Assembly: GCA_963833745.1 (NCBI GenBank)
Contig: CAWHZD010000007.1
Coordinates: forward strand, 1-64,000
DNA from: AP-15 sp963833745
GTDB taxonomy: Bacteria > Pseudomonadota > Alphaproteobacteria > ATCC43930 > CGMCC-115725
Reading direction: 5' to 3'
DNA length: 64,000 bases
Both the position numbers and the translations under genes were made by a program. This document shows, in pieces, positions 25,556 to 34,718 of the stretch. The first letter of the stretch is position 1, and every line of letters starts with the position of its first letter. The notes beneath the pieces are model-generated. The model did not search any database and was not told the origin of the DNA. It saw nothing but the letters and a program-made list of their open reading frames with translations.

Positions 25556-26947
25556 ATGGCAGCCGCGCACGCGCAGGGATACCGGCCGGGTCTCGTCGAC
25601 ACGGCGAAGGGGCAGGTCAGCCGCAAGATCTTTGTCAGCGACGAGATCTACGCGCAAGAGCAGGAGCGGTTGTTCGCCCGCGCCTGGCTGTTTGTCGGCC
25701 ACGAGAGCCAGATCCCCAACCCCGGCGACTTCTTCGTCTCGGGCATGGGCGAGGAGGGGGTCATCCTGTGCCGCGACCGTGCCGGCCAAATCCACGTCTT
25801 TCTCAATTCGTGCCGGCATCGCGGCATGAAGGTGTGCCGCTATGACGAGGGCAACACCCCGGTCTTCACCTGCCCCTACCACGGCTGGAGCTACGGCACC
25901 GACGGCAGGCTGGTCGGCGTCCCCTATTTCCGTGAGGCCTATCATTCGCAGCTCGACCGCGCCCAATGGGGCCTCGTCGAGGTGGCGCAGCTCGCCAACT
26001 ACAAGGGTGCCATCTGGGCGACCTGGGACCCTCAGGCGCCGTCTTTCGCCGAGTATCTCGGCGGTTTCGCGCGCTATCTCGACCTGATCCTCGACGGCCG
26101 CGACGGGCGCGAGGGCCAGGCCGAGGTGTTGGGCGGCGTGCAGAAATGGCTGATCCCGTGCAACTGGAAGTTCCCGGCCGAAAATTTCAGCGGCGACAGC
26201 TACCACAACATCAGCCACCGCTCGGTCGACCTCGCCGGCATCGGCCCGTCGGGCGCCGGCCGCCGCGACATGTCCGAGCTCTTGATCGCCCGCAAGTTAC
26301 ATGTGGCGATCCCCGACCGCGGCCATCAGACGATCGTCTATGCATTGCCCAAGGACCTGCCGCCGCCCGCCACCTACCAGCATTCGCCGGTCGTCTCCGA
26401 ATATTTCCGGCATTGCGAGGAAGAGCGCCGCCGCACCCGCGGCGCCGAGGCTCGGCTGCTCGGCGCGCCGGGCGAGATTTTCCCCAATATCGCGTTGTTG
26501 CCGCGCCAGCCGCGCACGATCGCGGTCTGGCATCCGCGCGGTCCGCACCAGACCGAAGTGTGGCGCTGGTTCCTGGTCGACCGCGACGCGCCGCAGGAGG
26601 TCAAGGATTTCCTGCGCGACTACTACATCCGCTATTCCGGCCCCGCCGGGATGACCGAGCAGGACGACATGGAAAACTGGAATTACGCCCATCAGGCGAG
26701 CCGTGGGGTGATCGCCCGCCGCCATCCCTATTCCTACGAGATGGGGCTCGGTACTGCGGTCGAGAATTTCGAGTGGGACGGGCTGCGCCTCCCCGGCAAG
26801 GTCGTCGACATCACCAAGGCGCAGTCGAGCGAAGAGCCGATGCGCAACCTTTACGCCCGCTGGGCCCAGTTCATGGAAGCCGACAGCTGGGCCGACCTCG
26901 CCACCTGGCGCCACCCCGCAGCCGCCGTCGCCCAAGCCGCCGAATAA
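25556..26947 (+). CDS. Aromatic-ring-hydroxylating dioxygenase alpha subunit
   Basis: A 463-residue Rieske oxygenase large subunit. The start MAAAHAQGYRPGLVDTA follows AAAGGAAAC. The Rieske centre ligands are Cys86/His88 (SCRHRG) and Cys106/His109 (CPYHGW). The catalytic iron site is in PAENFSGDSYHNISHRSVD, with Asp214 bridging and His217/His221 as ligands (spacing H-x3-H); a later Asp in the EQDDMENW region is a candidate third ligand. It incorporates both atoms of O2 into an aromatic ring as a cis-diol and needs electrons from a reductase and usually a ferredoxin, neither of which is encoded nearby. The beta subunit gene is upstream. The substrate is unknown; its neighbours suggest an aromatic or heteroaromatic compound. 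Confidence 0.92.
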   Translation: MAAAHAQGYRPGLVDTAKGQVSRKIFVSDEIYAQEQERLFARAWLFVGHESQIPNPGDFFVSGMGEEGVILCRDRAGQIHVFLNSCRHRGMKVCRYDEGNTPVFTCPYHGWSYGTDGRLVGVPYFREAYHSQLDRAQWGLVEVAQLANYKGAIWATWDPQAPSFAEYLGGFARYLDLILDGRDGREGQAEVLGGVQKWLIPCNWKFPAENFSGDSYHNISHRSVDLAGIGPSGAGRRDMSELLIARKLHVAIPDRGHQTIVYALPKDLPPPATYQHSPVVSEYFRHCEEERRRTRGAEARLLGAPGEIFPNIALLPRQPRTIAVWHPRGPHQTEVWRWFLVDRDAPQEVKDFLRDYYIRYSGPAGMTEQDDMENWNYAHQASRGVIARRHPYSYEMGLGTAVENFEWDGLRLPGKVVDITKAQSSEEPMRNLYARWAQFMEADSWADLATWRHPAAAVAQAAE

Positions 26948-27061
26948 CGATCGGCGCGCCCGCAAGGCCGCCGGCGTGAACACCCTCTTGCACTGTCCCG
27001 TGTGGTATCCTCTGATCGCGGGTGACGATGAGCGCATCGGGGACGACAGAGGAGAACGGCG

Positions 27062-27697
27062 ATGCCTGGCGACCATGCCCATTCCCACGATCATGCGCAG
27101 GGCTCGGAATTGTCCGAGATGGATGCGCGGGTGCGGGCGCTCGAAACCATCCTGATCGAAAAGGGCTATGTCGACTCGGCGGCGTTGGATCGGATCGTCG
27201 AGGCGTTCGAGACCAGGATCGGTCCGCGCACCGGCGCCCAGATCGTCGCCCGCGCCTGGGCCGACCCCGACTTCAAGCGCCGGCTGTTGGCCGACGCGAC
27301 CGAGGCGGTCAATTCGGCCGGCCATTTCAGCCGCGTCGGCAGCCATCTGATCGCGGTCGAAAACACTGCGCAAACCCACAACCTCGTCGTCTGCACCTTG
27401 TGCTCGTGCTATCCGTGGGAGGTGCTGGGGCTGCCGCCGGTGTGGTACAAATCGGCACCCTATCGCTCGCGCGCGGTCATCGACCCGAAGGGCGTGCTCG
27501 CCGATTTCGGTGTCGCCCTGCCGGCCGAGAGCGCAATCCGCATTTGGGATTCGACCGCCGAGACGCGTTTCATCGTCGTGCCGATGCGGCCCGCCGGCAC
27601 CGAGGGGTGGAACGAGCAGCGGCTTGCCGGGCTGGTCACCCGCGACAGCATGATCGGCACCGGCCTCGCCAAGGCGCCGCACGAGGCGGCGGCATGA
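27062..27697 (+). CDS. Nitrile hydratase alpha subunit (cobalt-type motif)
   Basis: A 211-residue catalytic subunit that hydrates nitriles to amides. The metal-binding loop VVCTLCSCYPWEVLGLPP holds Cys111, Cys114, Ser115 and Cys116. Thr after the first Cys (CTLCSC) is the cobalt-type signature, whereas iron-type enzymes have CSLCSC. PPVWYKSAPYRSRAVIDPKG follows, as in canonical enzymes, and the His-rich N-terminus (DHAHSHDHAQGS) is seen in some homologues. Thiocyanate hydrolase gamma subunits share the motif, but the paired beta and accessory genes fit nitrile hydratase better. The beta subunit gene overlaps the stop (ATGA). In vivo the two distal cysteines are oxidised. Confidence 0.93.
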   Translation: MPGDHAHSHDHAQGSELSEMDARVRALETILIEKGYVDSAALDRIVEAFETRIGPRTGAQIVARAWADPDFKRRLLADATEAVNSAGHFSRVGSHLIAVENTAQTHNLVVCTLCSCYPWEVLGLPPVWYKSAPYRSRAVIDPKGVLADFGVALPAESAIRIWDSTAETRFIVVPMRPAGTEGWNEQRLAGLVTRDSMIGTGLAKAPHEAAA

Positions 27698-28353
27698 CCA
27701 ATTCGCTGCACGACATGGGCGGCATGCACGGCTTTGGCCGGGTCGAAGCCGAGCCCGGCGAGCCGCCGTTCCACGCGCGCTGGGAGGGCCGCGTCTTCGC
27801 GCTGCAGCGCGCGATCGGCTTTGCCAGGCTGTGGACGATCGACGCCGGCCGCGCCTCGCTCGAAGCCCTGCCGCCGCTCGATTATCTCGGCTCGTCCTAT
27901 TACCGGCGCTGGTTTCTCGGTCTCGAAAGCAGGTTGTTGCGGCGCGCCCTCGTCACCGAGGACGAGATCACTGCCGGCCATTCGTTGCGTGCGGGGGCCA
28001 GCCTGCCGCGCACTTTGGCCGCGGCCGACGTGGGGAAAACCCTGACTCGCGGCGACTTCGCCCGTCCGACCAACCAGCCGGCGCGCTTCAAGGAAGGCGA
28101 CCGGGTGCGCACCAAAAACATCAACCCCGTCACCCACACCCGGTTGCCGCGCTATGCCCGCGCCAAGACCGGCACCGTCGAGGCGGTCCGCGGCTGCCAC
28201 GTGTTTCCGGACACGGCCGCACTCGGCGCCGGCGACGACCCGCACTGGCTCTACACCGTCGTTTTCACCGGCCGCGAATTGTGGGGCGACGACGCCGACC
28301 CGGCGGTCAAGGTTTCGATCGAGGCCTTCGAGCCCTATCTCGACCCGGCATGA
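27694..28353 (+). CDS. Nitrile hydratase beta subunit
   Basis: A 219-residue partner subunit of the heterodimer, starting MTNSLHDMGGMHGFGRVE, the nearly universal beta-subunit N-terminus, at the ATG overlapping the alpha stop. The C-terminal SH3-like barrel is visible in FKEGDRVRTKNINPVTHTRL, RYARAKTGTVEAVRGCHVFP and LYTVVFTGRELWGDDAD. Arginines that contact the metal-centre cysteine oxides lie in this subunit in known enzymes; I cannot confirm their identity here. The alpha-before-beta order matches some cobalt enzymes, for example that of Pseudomonas putida. Confidence 0.93.
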   Translation: MTNSLHDMGGMHGFGRVEAEPGEPPFHARWEGRVFALQRAIGFARLWTIDAGRASLEALPPLDYLGSSYYRRWFLGLESRLLRRALVTEDEITAGHSLRAGASLPRTLAAADVGKTLTRGDFARPTNQPARFKEGDRVRTKNINPVTHTRLPRYARAKTGTVEAVRGCHVFPDTAALGAGDDPHWLYTVVFTGRELWGDDADPAVKVSIEAFEPYLDPA

Positions 28354-28781
28354 GCGCCGCCGGGCATATCGCCGCCGAAATCCCTGGCGTTCCGGGCGGC
28401 TCCGACGCTCCGGTCTTCCGCGCGCCGTGGGAGGCGCAGGCCTTTGCCATGGCGCTGGCATTGCACCAGCGGGGGCTCTTCACCTGGCCCGAATGGGCCG
28501 CGACCCTCGCTGACGAGATCAGGCGCGCCCAGGCGGCGGGCGACCCCGACACTGGCGAAACCTATTATCGCCACTGGCTTGCCGCACTCGAACGCCTGGT
28601 CGCCGAAAAGGCCGCCGCCGACCCGCTAACTCTCGCCCGCTACCGCGCCGCCTGGCACCGCGCCGCCTTGCGCACCCCCCACGGCTCTCCGATCGCCCTC
28701 GGCGACGAGGATTTCGCGCCGGACCAGGCAAATCCCGGCGCGGCTACGGCCGGAACAGGGCGAAGCACTTGTCCGAGTTGA
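28350..28781 (+). CDS. Nitrile hydratase accessory (activator) protein
   Basis: A 143-residue member of the P14K/NhlE-type family needed to load cobalt and activate the enzyme. The start overlaps the beta-subunit stop (ATGA). PVFRAPWEAQAFAMALALHQ and TWPEWAATLADEIRRAQ resemble the N-terminal part of the beta subunit, from which this family derives, and YYRHWLAALERLVAEK with RYRAAWHRAALRTPHG are the standard later blocks. Its last 38 bases overlap the 3' end of the convergent LigB-type dioxygenase gene. Confidence 0.85.
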   Translation: MSAAGHIAAEIPGVPGGSDAPVFRAPWEAQAFAMALALHQRGLFTWPEWAATLADEIRRAQAAGDPDTGETYYRHWLAALERLVAEKAAADPLTLARYRAAWHRAALRTPHGSPIALGDEDFAPDQANPGAATAGTGRSTCPS

Positions 28782-29806
28782 ACAAGTAGGATTCGACGTA
28801 GTCGACGATCTCGGGCTTGCGGCCGAGTGCATTCATCGCCCCCGCCAGGCAGACCCAGTTCAGAAACTCCTGCTGGCCGGCGTCCTCGATCTGCTCGGTC
28901 GAGAGATTGCGCCAGCGCGCGAAATTGCCCGAGGCCAATTCGTCGAACCGCGCCCGGTCGCTGTCGACATCGGGATAGATCCAGTGGTGCTTGGCCGTCA
29001 GAAACGCGTGCGACCAGCTCGACGACGCGATCAGCGCCACCCGCCACGGGCTGTCGGCGAGCGCCTTGGCGACGGCGGCGCCGACATCGAAGCAGCGCGA
29101 CGGGTTGGGACCGGGCGGGTCGACCGGCGTTGGGATCGGCCTCGCCGGTCAGATGCGCGCTCGACCCGCGCTTGGCGACGACCGACGAGCCGTAGCAATT
29201 GACGTGAAACGGCACCACCGGATAGGGAAAACCCTGCCGGTCGTAGTCGAGAAACAGGATCGTGTTGATAAACGCGTGCGGCAGCCCCAGCTCGTGCCGC
29301 ATGCGATAGGCGTAGCTGACGTCGTAATCGGCCTTGATCAATGACGCGGCGAGCCAGCTGCCGGCGGTGCGGTGGCCCTTGACCGGGATGACGGTGTCGG
29401 ACCGGAGGCCCCAGGTGTTGCCCATTTCGGCCCGGCCGGGGCGGGCAAACGGGCGGCAGTCGACCCCGTCGAGCGCGAACACGCAAAATGACGGAACCCC
29501 GTCCTCCCGGAAATTTTCGTACTGGTCGTCGCCCCAGATCAGCACGAAATCGGGGGCGAACGCGTCGAGCGCCGTGCGCACCTCGCGAAAGCCGCCGACC
29601 AGCCGCCGGCGATGTTCGGCCGCTGCACCGCCATTCTCGTTGGCGGCGAGCTCGCGCCGCAGCGGCTCCGGCCAGCGCGCCGGGTCCTTGAATTCCGCGG
29701 CGATGTGCTCGCTTTTCAGGGTGCGGGTCAGAAAGCTGCTCATATAGGCGTCGGGCAGCATCAGCCCTGGAAAATGCGTGACCCCGATGCCGAGAATTTC
29801 CGCCAT
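28744..29806 (-). CDS. Class III (LigB-type) extradiol dioxygenase-like protein (one frame break)
   Basis: Member of the LigB superfamily of protocatechuate 4,5-dioxygenase-like enzymes. The start MAEILGIGVTHFPGLMLPD at 29806 includes an N-terminal His typical of the iron site (GVTHFPG). FAPDFVLIWGDDQYENF follows, corresponding to the second conserved stretch. The frame breaks near 29135 (SSAHLTGEADPN to PVDPPGPNPSRCF) and continues with ALIASSSWSHAFLTAKHH, where the SWSHAF His is the expected catalytic acid/base region, and ends LFNSDKCFALFRP. The corrected length is about 354 residues. It faces the nitrile hydratase cluster head-on. Ring cleavage of a catechol-like intermediate is likely, but some relatives act as lyases or hydrolases. 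Confidence 0.75.
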
Positions 29807-29983
29807 GGTCTCCTCCCGCTAGATCGGCGCACCCGCCGGCCGCCGATTATATCCCCTGAAATCCGCAAGACCCGAAGAAGTTTGCCGAGTACGCGGCGAC
29901 CCGGTGCCATGCTGTCGATATACCGTGCCGCCTGCCGCCGGCCGGCATGTTGGAACGCGGGCGGTGTTTGCGATCGACGGCGA

Positions 29984-31189
29984 TCAGATCACGCCGCCGG
30001 CCTTCAGCCGGGCGATTTCGGCGGTGGAGAGGCCGAGCCAGCCGCCGTAGATCGCGTCGTTGTGCTGGCCGATCGTCGGGCTCGGGCGGGTTTCGACCTT
30101 GTCGGTGCCGTGCAGCCGCAGCGGCGTCGTCGGCACGACGATCTCGCCAAGTTCGGGGTGGTTGACCCGCTCGAGCATGCCGCGCTCGTGCATATGCGGG
30201 TCGTTCATGACCTCGACCGGGTTGCGCACCGGCGCGCACGGGATGCGATAGTGCTTGGTGCGGGCGAACACCTCCATCTTGCCGAGCGTCTTGGTCCATT
30301 CGGCGACCAGCGCGTCGGTTTCCTCCAGATGCGCGACCCGGCTGGCATTGGTCGCAAAGCGCGGGTCTTGGGCGAGGTCTTCGCGGCCCATCGCCTTCAA
30401 CAAATTCTGGAAATGCGCCTCGGTGACGATGTGGATCGCGACATGCCCGTCGGTGGTCGGAAAGACGTTGTAGGGGGCGCTGTTCATGCCCGACTGGCGG
30501 TTGCCCGGGCGCGGCGGGATCTCGCCGGTGCGATAATAATAATCGATGCTGGAGGCGAGCGAGGAGTAGACCGTCTCCTGCATCGACACCTCGACGAGGC
30601 GGCCGACGCCGCTGCGGTCGCGGTCGTAAAGCGCGGTGACAACCCCGGCGTAGAGATGAATCCCGCCCATGAAATCGACCAGGGTCGGGCCGGCCTTGAC
30701 CGGCGGGCCGTCGGGGAAACCGGTAACGCTCATGATCCCCGAGGCGGCCTGGATCGTCATGTCCATCGCCAGATTGTCGCGGTCCGGGCCGCTGAGGCCA
30801 AAACCGGTTCCCGAGGCGTAGATCAACCGCGGGTTCAGCTCGTGCAATCGGCTCCAGCCGACGCCGAGCCCGTCCATCGTGCCAGGCGAAAAGTTTTCGA
30901 GCAGCACATCGGCGCGACCGACCATGCGGAACAAGAGCTCGCGGCCCCTCGGCTCCTTCAGGTTCAGGGTCACGGCGTGCTTGTTCTGGTTCAGCATTGC
31001 GAACGGCAAGGTGGCGCTCTTGCCGGGGTCGGCGCGCCGGCGGCCCGGCTCGCCGTGCGGCGGCTCGATCTTGATCACAAAGGCACCGGCCTTGGCCATC
31101 AACAGGGTCGCATAGGGGCCCTGAAAGATCTGTCCGAAATCGATGACCGTCACGCCAGCCAGGGGCATGTTCGCCCGCGTCTCACCCAT
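29984..31189 (-). CDS. Family III (CaiB/BaiF) CoA-transferase
   Basis: A 401-residue enzyme transferring CoA between carboxylic acids. MGETRANMPLAGVTVIDFGQ at 31189 is taken as the start (ATG 31168 is possible). The N-terminal block GVTVIDFGQIFQGPYATLLMA, KIEPPHGEPGR, LNQNKHAVTLNLKEPRGREL and DVLLENFSPGTMDGLGV are classic family motifs. The catalytic Asp is expected in DNLAMDMTIQAASGIMSVTG. In the catabolic region it could activate an acid intermediate as a CoA thioester, but no CoA-dependent degradation genes follow. It is divergent from the amidohydrolase gene with about 90 bases between starts. Confidence 0.9.
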   Translation of the reverse strand: MGETRANMPLAGVTVIDFGQIFQGPYATLLMAKAGAFVIKIEPPHGEPGRRRADPGKSATLPFAMLNQNKHAVTLNLKEPRGRELLFRMVGRADVLLENFSPGTMDGLGVGWSRLHELNPRLIYASGTGFGLSGPDRDNLAMDMTIQAASGIMSVTGFPDGPPVKAGPTLVDFMGGIHLYAGVVTALYDRDRSGVGRLVEVSMQETVYSSLASSIDYYYRTGEIPPRPGNRQSGMNSAPYNVFPTTDGHVAIHIVTEAHFQNLLKAMGREDLAQDPRFATNASRVAHLEETDALVAEWTKTLGKMEVFARTKHYRIPCAPVRNPVEVMNDPHMHERGMLERVNHPELGEIVVPTTPLRLHGTDKVETRPSPTIGQHNDAIYGGWLGLSTAEIARLKAGGVI

Positions 31190-31282
31190 TGCTTTTTTTG
31201 CACCCCGCCAGAACTGAAATTTCAGTCGCACACGCCCGCTGGGCGAGTCATGCTAACGCCGCGCCCGCATGGAGGATAGCCG

Positions 31283-32429
31283 ATGAAATACGACGTAATC
31301 TCGGCCGACAGTCATATCGATCTGATTTGGCTGCCGCCCGATCTGTTTACCGACAACGCCGCGGCGGCGATGAAGGACCGCATGCCTTACGTGACCGACG
31401 GGCCGCGGGGCAAGGAATGGGTCACCAAATCAGGTGCCTCGTTTGGCCTGATGAACGGCATGGGCTCAGGCGGCCGAACTCTATGAGCCCGGCAAGATCC
31501 ATCGCTCGGACCGGATGGCGTCGGAGGGGATTTACGAGGACGGCAAGAAGGGCATCCGCCGCATGAGTGATCCCGAACTGCGGATCAAGGACCAGGATCG
31601 CGACGGGGTTCAGGCCGAGGTGCTGTACGGCGTCCTTGGTGCCTCGATTCGGATCAACGACGACGAGGCCGCTGGCGAGGTGCTGCGCATCTACAACGAC
31701 TGGCTCGCCCAATTCTGCAACACTCATCCCGACCGCTTTGCCGGGCTCGCCTGTATTCCGAACCACGACATCGACGCCGCAATTGGTGAAATCGAACGGG
31801 TCGCCCGGCGCGGCGGCGTGCGCGGCGTCGAAATCTCACGGCGGCACGACATGGCCCGGCTGTGGGACCCGTGGTGGGAGCCGGTGTGGAGCGCCGTCGC
31901 GGCGAGCGGCTTGCCGTTGCATTTCCACACGATCGGCGGCGGCAACCGGCCCGACCTCTCCAAGCTGGCGCCAAAGACGGCGCTGGCCGCCCGTGCCGCT
32001 GGGATCACCAATTTCCAGATGGTGATGTCCGACGTACTGCTGTCGATGATTTTCTCCGGCGTCATGGACCGTCACCCGACCCTCAAGGTCGTCATCGGCG
32101 AGGCCGGCATCGGCTGGATTCCCTATGTCCTCAACCGCATGGACGCCGAGTGGGAAGAGCAGTTCCAGGAACTCGATCTGAATATGAAGCCCAGCGAATA
32201 CTGGCGCCGCCAATGCTACGCCACCTACCAGACCGACCCGATCGGGACCAAGCTGGTCGACGACATCGGCGAGGACAACATCATGTGGGCCTCGGACTTC
32301 CCGCACCCGGACGGCATCTGGCCCGACTCGCAGGAATACATCGCGCGCGAACTCGCCCACCTGCCCGCGGCGACGCAGCACAAGATCGTCTGCGACAACG
32401 CCGCCAAGCTCTACCGCTTTGTGAACTGA
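31283..32429 (+). CDS. ACMSD-like amidohydrolase / decarboxylase (one frame break)
   Basis: Member of the amidohydrolase_2 family, related to aminocarboxymuconate-semialdehyde decarboxylase and gamma-resorcylate decarboxylase. The start MKYDVISADSHIDLIWLPPD follows GGAGG and gives the metal-binding DSHID. The frame hits a stop at 31484-31486 after a shift near 31465. The continuation QAAELYEPGKIHRSDRMASE reads on to HPDRFAGLACIPNHD, LPLHFHTIGGGNRP (metal-ligand His), RHPTLKVVIGEAGIGWIPY and WASDFPHPDGIWPDS (catalytic Asp), ending at 32429. Total about 381 residues. It fits the aromatic-catabolism context, since such enzymes decarboxylate ring-cleavage products or hydroxybenzoates. Confidence 0.82.
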
Positions 32430-32523
32430 CGGTCGCTGACGGCCGGCATACGGCATCCTCCTGCTCCGTCGTCGTGCAGAGCGTGCGCGGCGCGAGCGCG
32501 GAGCAGAGGATCCCGGGTTCGGA

Positions 32524-34410
32524 TTAGTACGTATCAGCGCTCCCGGGCGGCTGGCCCCAGTCGGACAAAGGGCGCTGGAGGGCAAGGGGCAGCTCGAGGG
32601 TCGCGCACGCGTTCGCGTCAGGCGACAGCAAAACCGCGAGACGCACCGGTTGCGCGACGTGCTCAAGGCGGAACACAAGCTTTGCGACGCCGGTGTTGGG
32701 GTCTTGCCCCTGGGGCTCCGAGGGCGCCGCCGATTTGAGCGACAATGCTCCGAGACCCGGATCGATGACCCGCAGATGGAACCGGGAAGGCTCTGCGCCG
32801 TCGCTTTGCGCCGGATGGGTGAGGGTTGCCACGGCGGCGGAAAGACCCACCCACGCCGTCGTGTGCAGCTGCCACTCGACAGAGGACAGGCATTCTTTGG
32901 GCACGATTTCGTCGACGATCAGCACGTGCCGACGATCGATCAGGGCAAAGCCGCGCAAGGCGCTGACCGCATTCGGATAGGCGGTCGAGAGGTCCATCAC
33001 GACGACGGAGATCATTTCCCCGAAACTCTCGTTGACGATTACGGCGCGCGCGGCATGAGGTTGGCACTCACCGTTGGTGACGATGGTGTTATGACCAATC
33101 GTGCTTGTACGGTAATAACGGGATCGCATTTCAGCGCTGAAGTAGTCAGGAAGACTGTAATCGTCCGGCCCCAAATCCATTGCCCAACGCACCCCATTCG
33201 CGTCGAGAACAAAGCTGCCGAGATCATAGTGCCCGTGCTCGCAGGCGTCGTTGGCGCCCCCCTTGATCCCTAGATACGTCGTGTCAGGGTCATTCCAGCT
33301 GCCCCGAAGCATCACGACATCGGTCCCGCGAAACCGCCGCGCGGTCGGCTGGCCGGAAGGATCGCGCCCGTCTTCGTCGAACCACAGCAGGTCCATCGGA
33401 TGGACCTTGCGCCCGTGCTGCTCGATCCCGGCGTCGACCGGGTGGTGGTAGCGTTTGGCCAGCCAAAAGAGCCAATAGCCGCCGCTGTGTTCGTCCGGGC
33501 TGTCGGCGAAGTTGAACAGCTTTCCCGATGGACCTGCGGCGTGCAACCGGAAGAAGCCCGTCCTCGAGAGTCCCGTCGAACGGTCGAACGCCAAATCCGT
33601 GCCGAGTGCCGTCCTCAGGCTGTCAAGAAGGCAGATCGCGTATTGGGTGGCATAGTGCCAATAGCCGGGCCCCTCCGCCCATCCGCCAGCGGGACCGTAT
33701 TCGCTAAATCCCGTGGATATGGAAGCGCGGCACAGCGCGAAGAGGCGTGCGGCTCTCGGGTCGGACTCGGCGACCGATAATGCCGCTGTCATCAGCGCGC
33801 CGTTACAGACCAGGTTCCAGTTCATCGCCGTTGTGGTCCAGTACGGTGACGACGGCGCCGCGAACTGATCGAGGCCCGGCTGTATGGCTTTGTCGACGAT
33901 CGCACGCGTGACCTGCTCACGCTCGCCGGCATCGAGGCTGTCGTAGAGCCAGTCGTAACCGATCGCGGCGCCGAAGGCGGTCTCGGCCGTAACCAGGAAT
34001 TTGTCGCCCGCCCAATCGGGAAAAGCGCAAACCGCCAAAAGCTCGGCTTTTGCACGATCGCGATATCGCAGGTCGAGGGTGAGGAGCCACAGGATCCCGA
34101 GCGTCTCTATTCTCAGGCAAAAGAGACGCGCGATATCGAGCGGAGCAGCCGGGCCGTCCGCTGATTTGGGTGGTCGGACGAGCGGGAGGGGTGCCGCCTT
34201 GGTCTCGCGAGGGTCGTGCACCCAGCTCATGGTCAACGGCGCCAGGTCCAGCAGAAGCTCCGCCTGTTCTTCAACTTTGCTTAACCACTGCCGCGCGGTG
34301 GCGTTCCGCAGAAGCAGAGACCGCGTCCGCTCGATCGCCGATGTCGTCGCCATCAGACGAGGCCGCGATGCGGAAATATTAGCCAGTACATCAGCAGCGG
34401 CGTTATCCAT
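32524..34410 (-). CDS. Heparinase II/III family protein (polysaccharide-lyase-like)
   Basis: A 628-residue intact frame. The N-terminal half is the alpha/alpha-toroid typical of alginate lyase-like folds (AAIGYDWLYDSLDAGEREQV, MNWNLVCNGALMTAALSV, GGWAEGPGYWHYATQYAICL). The C-terminal half is the heparinase II/III beta-sandwich (ACEHGHYDLGSFVLDANGVR, WAMDLGPDDYSLPDYF, YYRTSTIGHNTIVTNGECQ). The N-terminus (MDNAAADVLANISASRPRL) has no hydrophobic signal, so the protein may be cytoplasmic, or the true start may differ. No polysaccharide-utilisation genes surround it. It may act on uronic-acid glycans taken in as oligomers, or on an exopolysaccharide; the substrate is unknown. Confidence 0.85.
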   Translation of the reverse strand: MDNAAADVLANISASRPRLMATTSAIERTRSLLLRNATARQWLSKVEEQAELLLDLAPLTMSWVHDPRETKAAPLPLVRPPKSADGPAAPLDIARLFCLRIETLGILWLLTLDLRYRDRAKAELLAVCAFPDWAGDKFLVTAETAFGAAIGYDWLYDSLDAGEREQVTRAIVDKAIQPGLDQFAAPSSPYWTTTAMNWNLVCNGALMTAALSVAESDPRAARLFALCRASISTGFSEYGPAGGWAEGPGYWHYATQYAICLLDSLRTALGTDLAFDRSTGLSRTGFFRLHAAGPSGKLFNFADSPDEHSGGYWLFWLAKRYHHPVDAGIEQHGRKVHPMDLLWFDEDGRDPSGQPTARRFRGTDVVMLRGSWNDPDTTYLGIKGGANDACEHGHYDLGSFVLDANGVRWAMDLGPDDYSLPDYFSAEMRSRYYRTSTIGHNTIVTNGECQPHAARAVIVNESFGEMISVVVMDLSTAYPNAVSALRGFALIDRRHVLIVDEIVPKECLSSVEWQLHTTAWVGLSAAVATLTHPAQSDGAEPSRFHLRVIDPGLGALSLKSAAPSEPQGQDPNTGVAKLVFRLEHVAQPVRLAVLLSPDANACATLELPLALQRPLSDWGQPPGSADTY

Positions 34411-34492
34411 GCAAATACCCGCCAGCTAGTGTCTCAAGCGGGAAGTTTGCGATATCGCCAGGATCGACGCGATCGAACCGTCGTCTTGGATT

Positions 34493-34580
34493 GTCGTTGC
34501 GAGCACAGCGACGCAATCTCGCGCCGTCGATGCCCGCCTGATCGAGATTGCTTCGTCGCGCTGGCGCTCCTCGCAATGAC
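34493..34580. repeat. Palindromic repeat, family 2 (copy A)
   Basis: About 88 bases with ends GTCGTTGCGAG and CTCGCAATGAC, and inner inverted segments GCGACGCAATCTCG and CGAGATTGCTTCGTCGC. This is the GTCATTGCGAGC...GCAATCTC class of repeats common in alphaproteobacterial intergenic regions. A second copy is at 52132-52216. It fills part of the 308-base gap between the heparinase and cyclase genes (34411-34718), where I see nothing else. Confidence 0.72.
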
Positions 34581-34718
34581 ACCCCCCCGGTTGAAATCTG
34601 CTCCCGCCACAGCCTGACGCCCTTTCAGCCGCCGGCCGGGACGCCGCGAAGCCGGTTTGCGGATGAAGCCCGCCCCACGACGCTGCGAGCAACCATCCTG
34701 TCAGGCTCGCCGCGAGGG

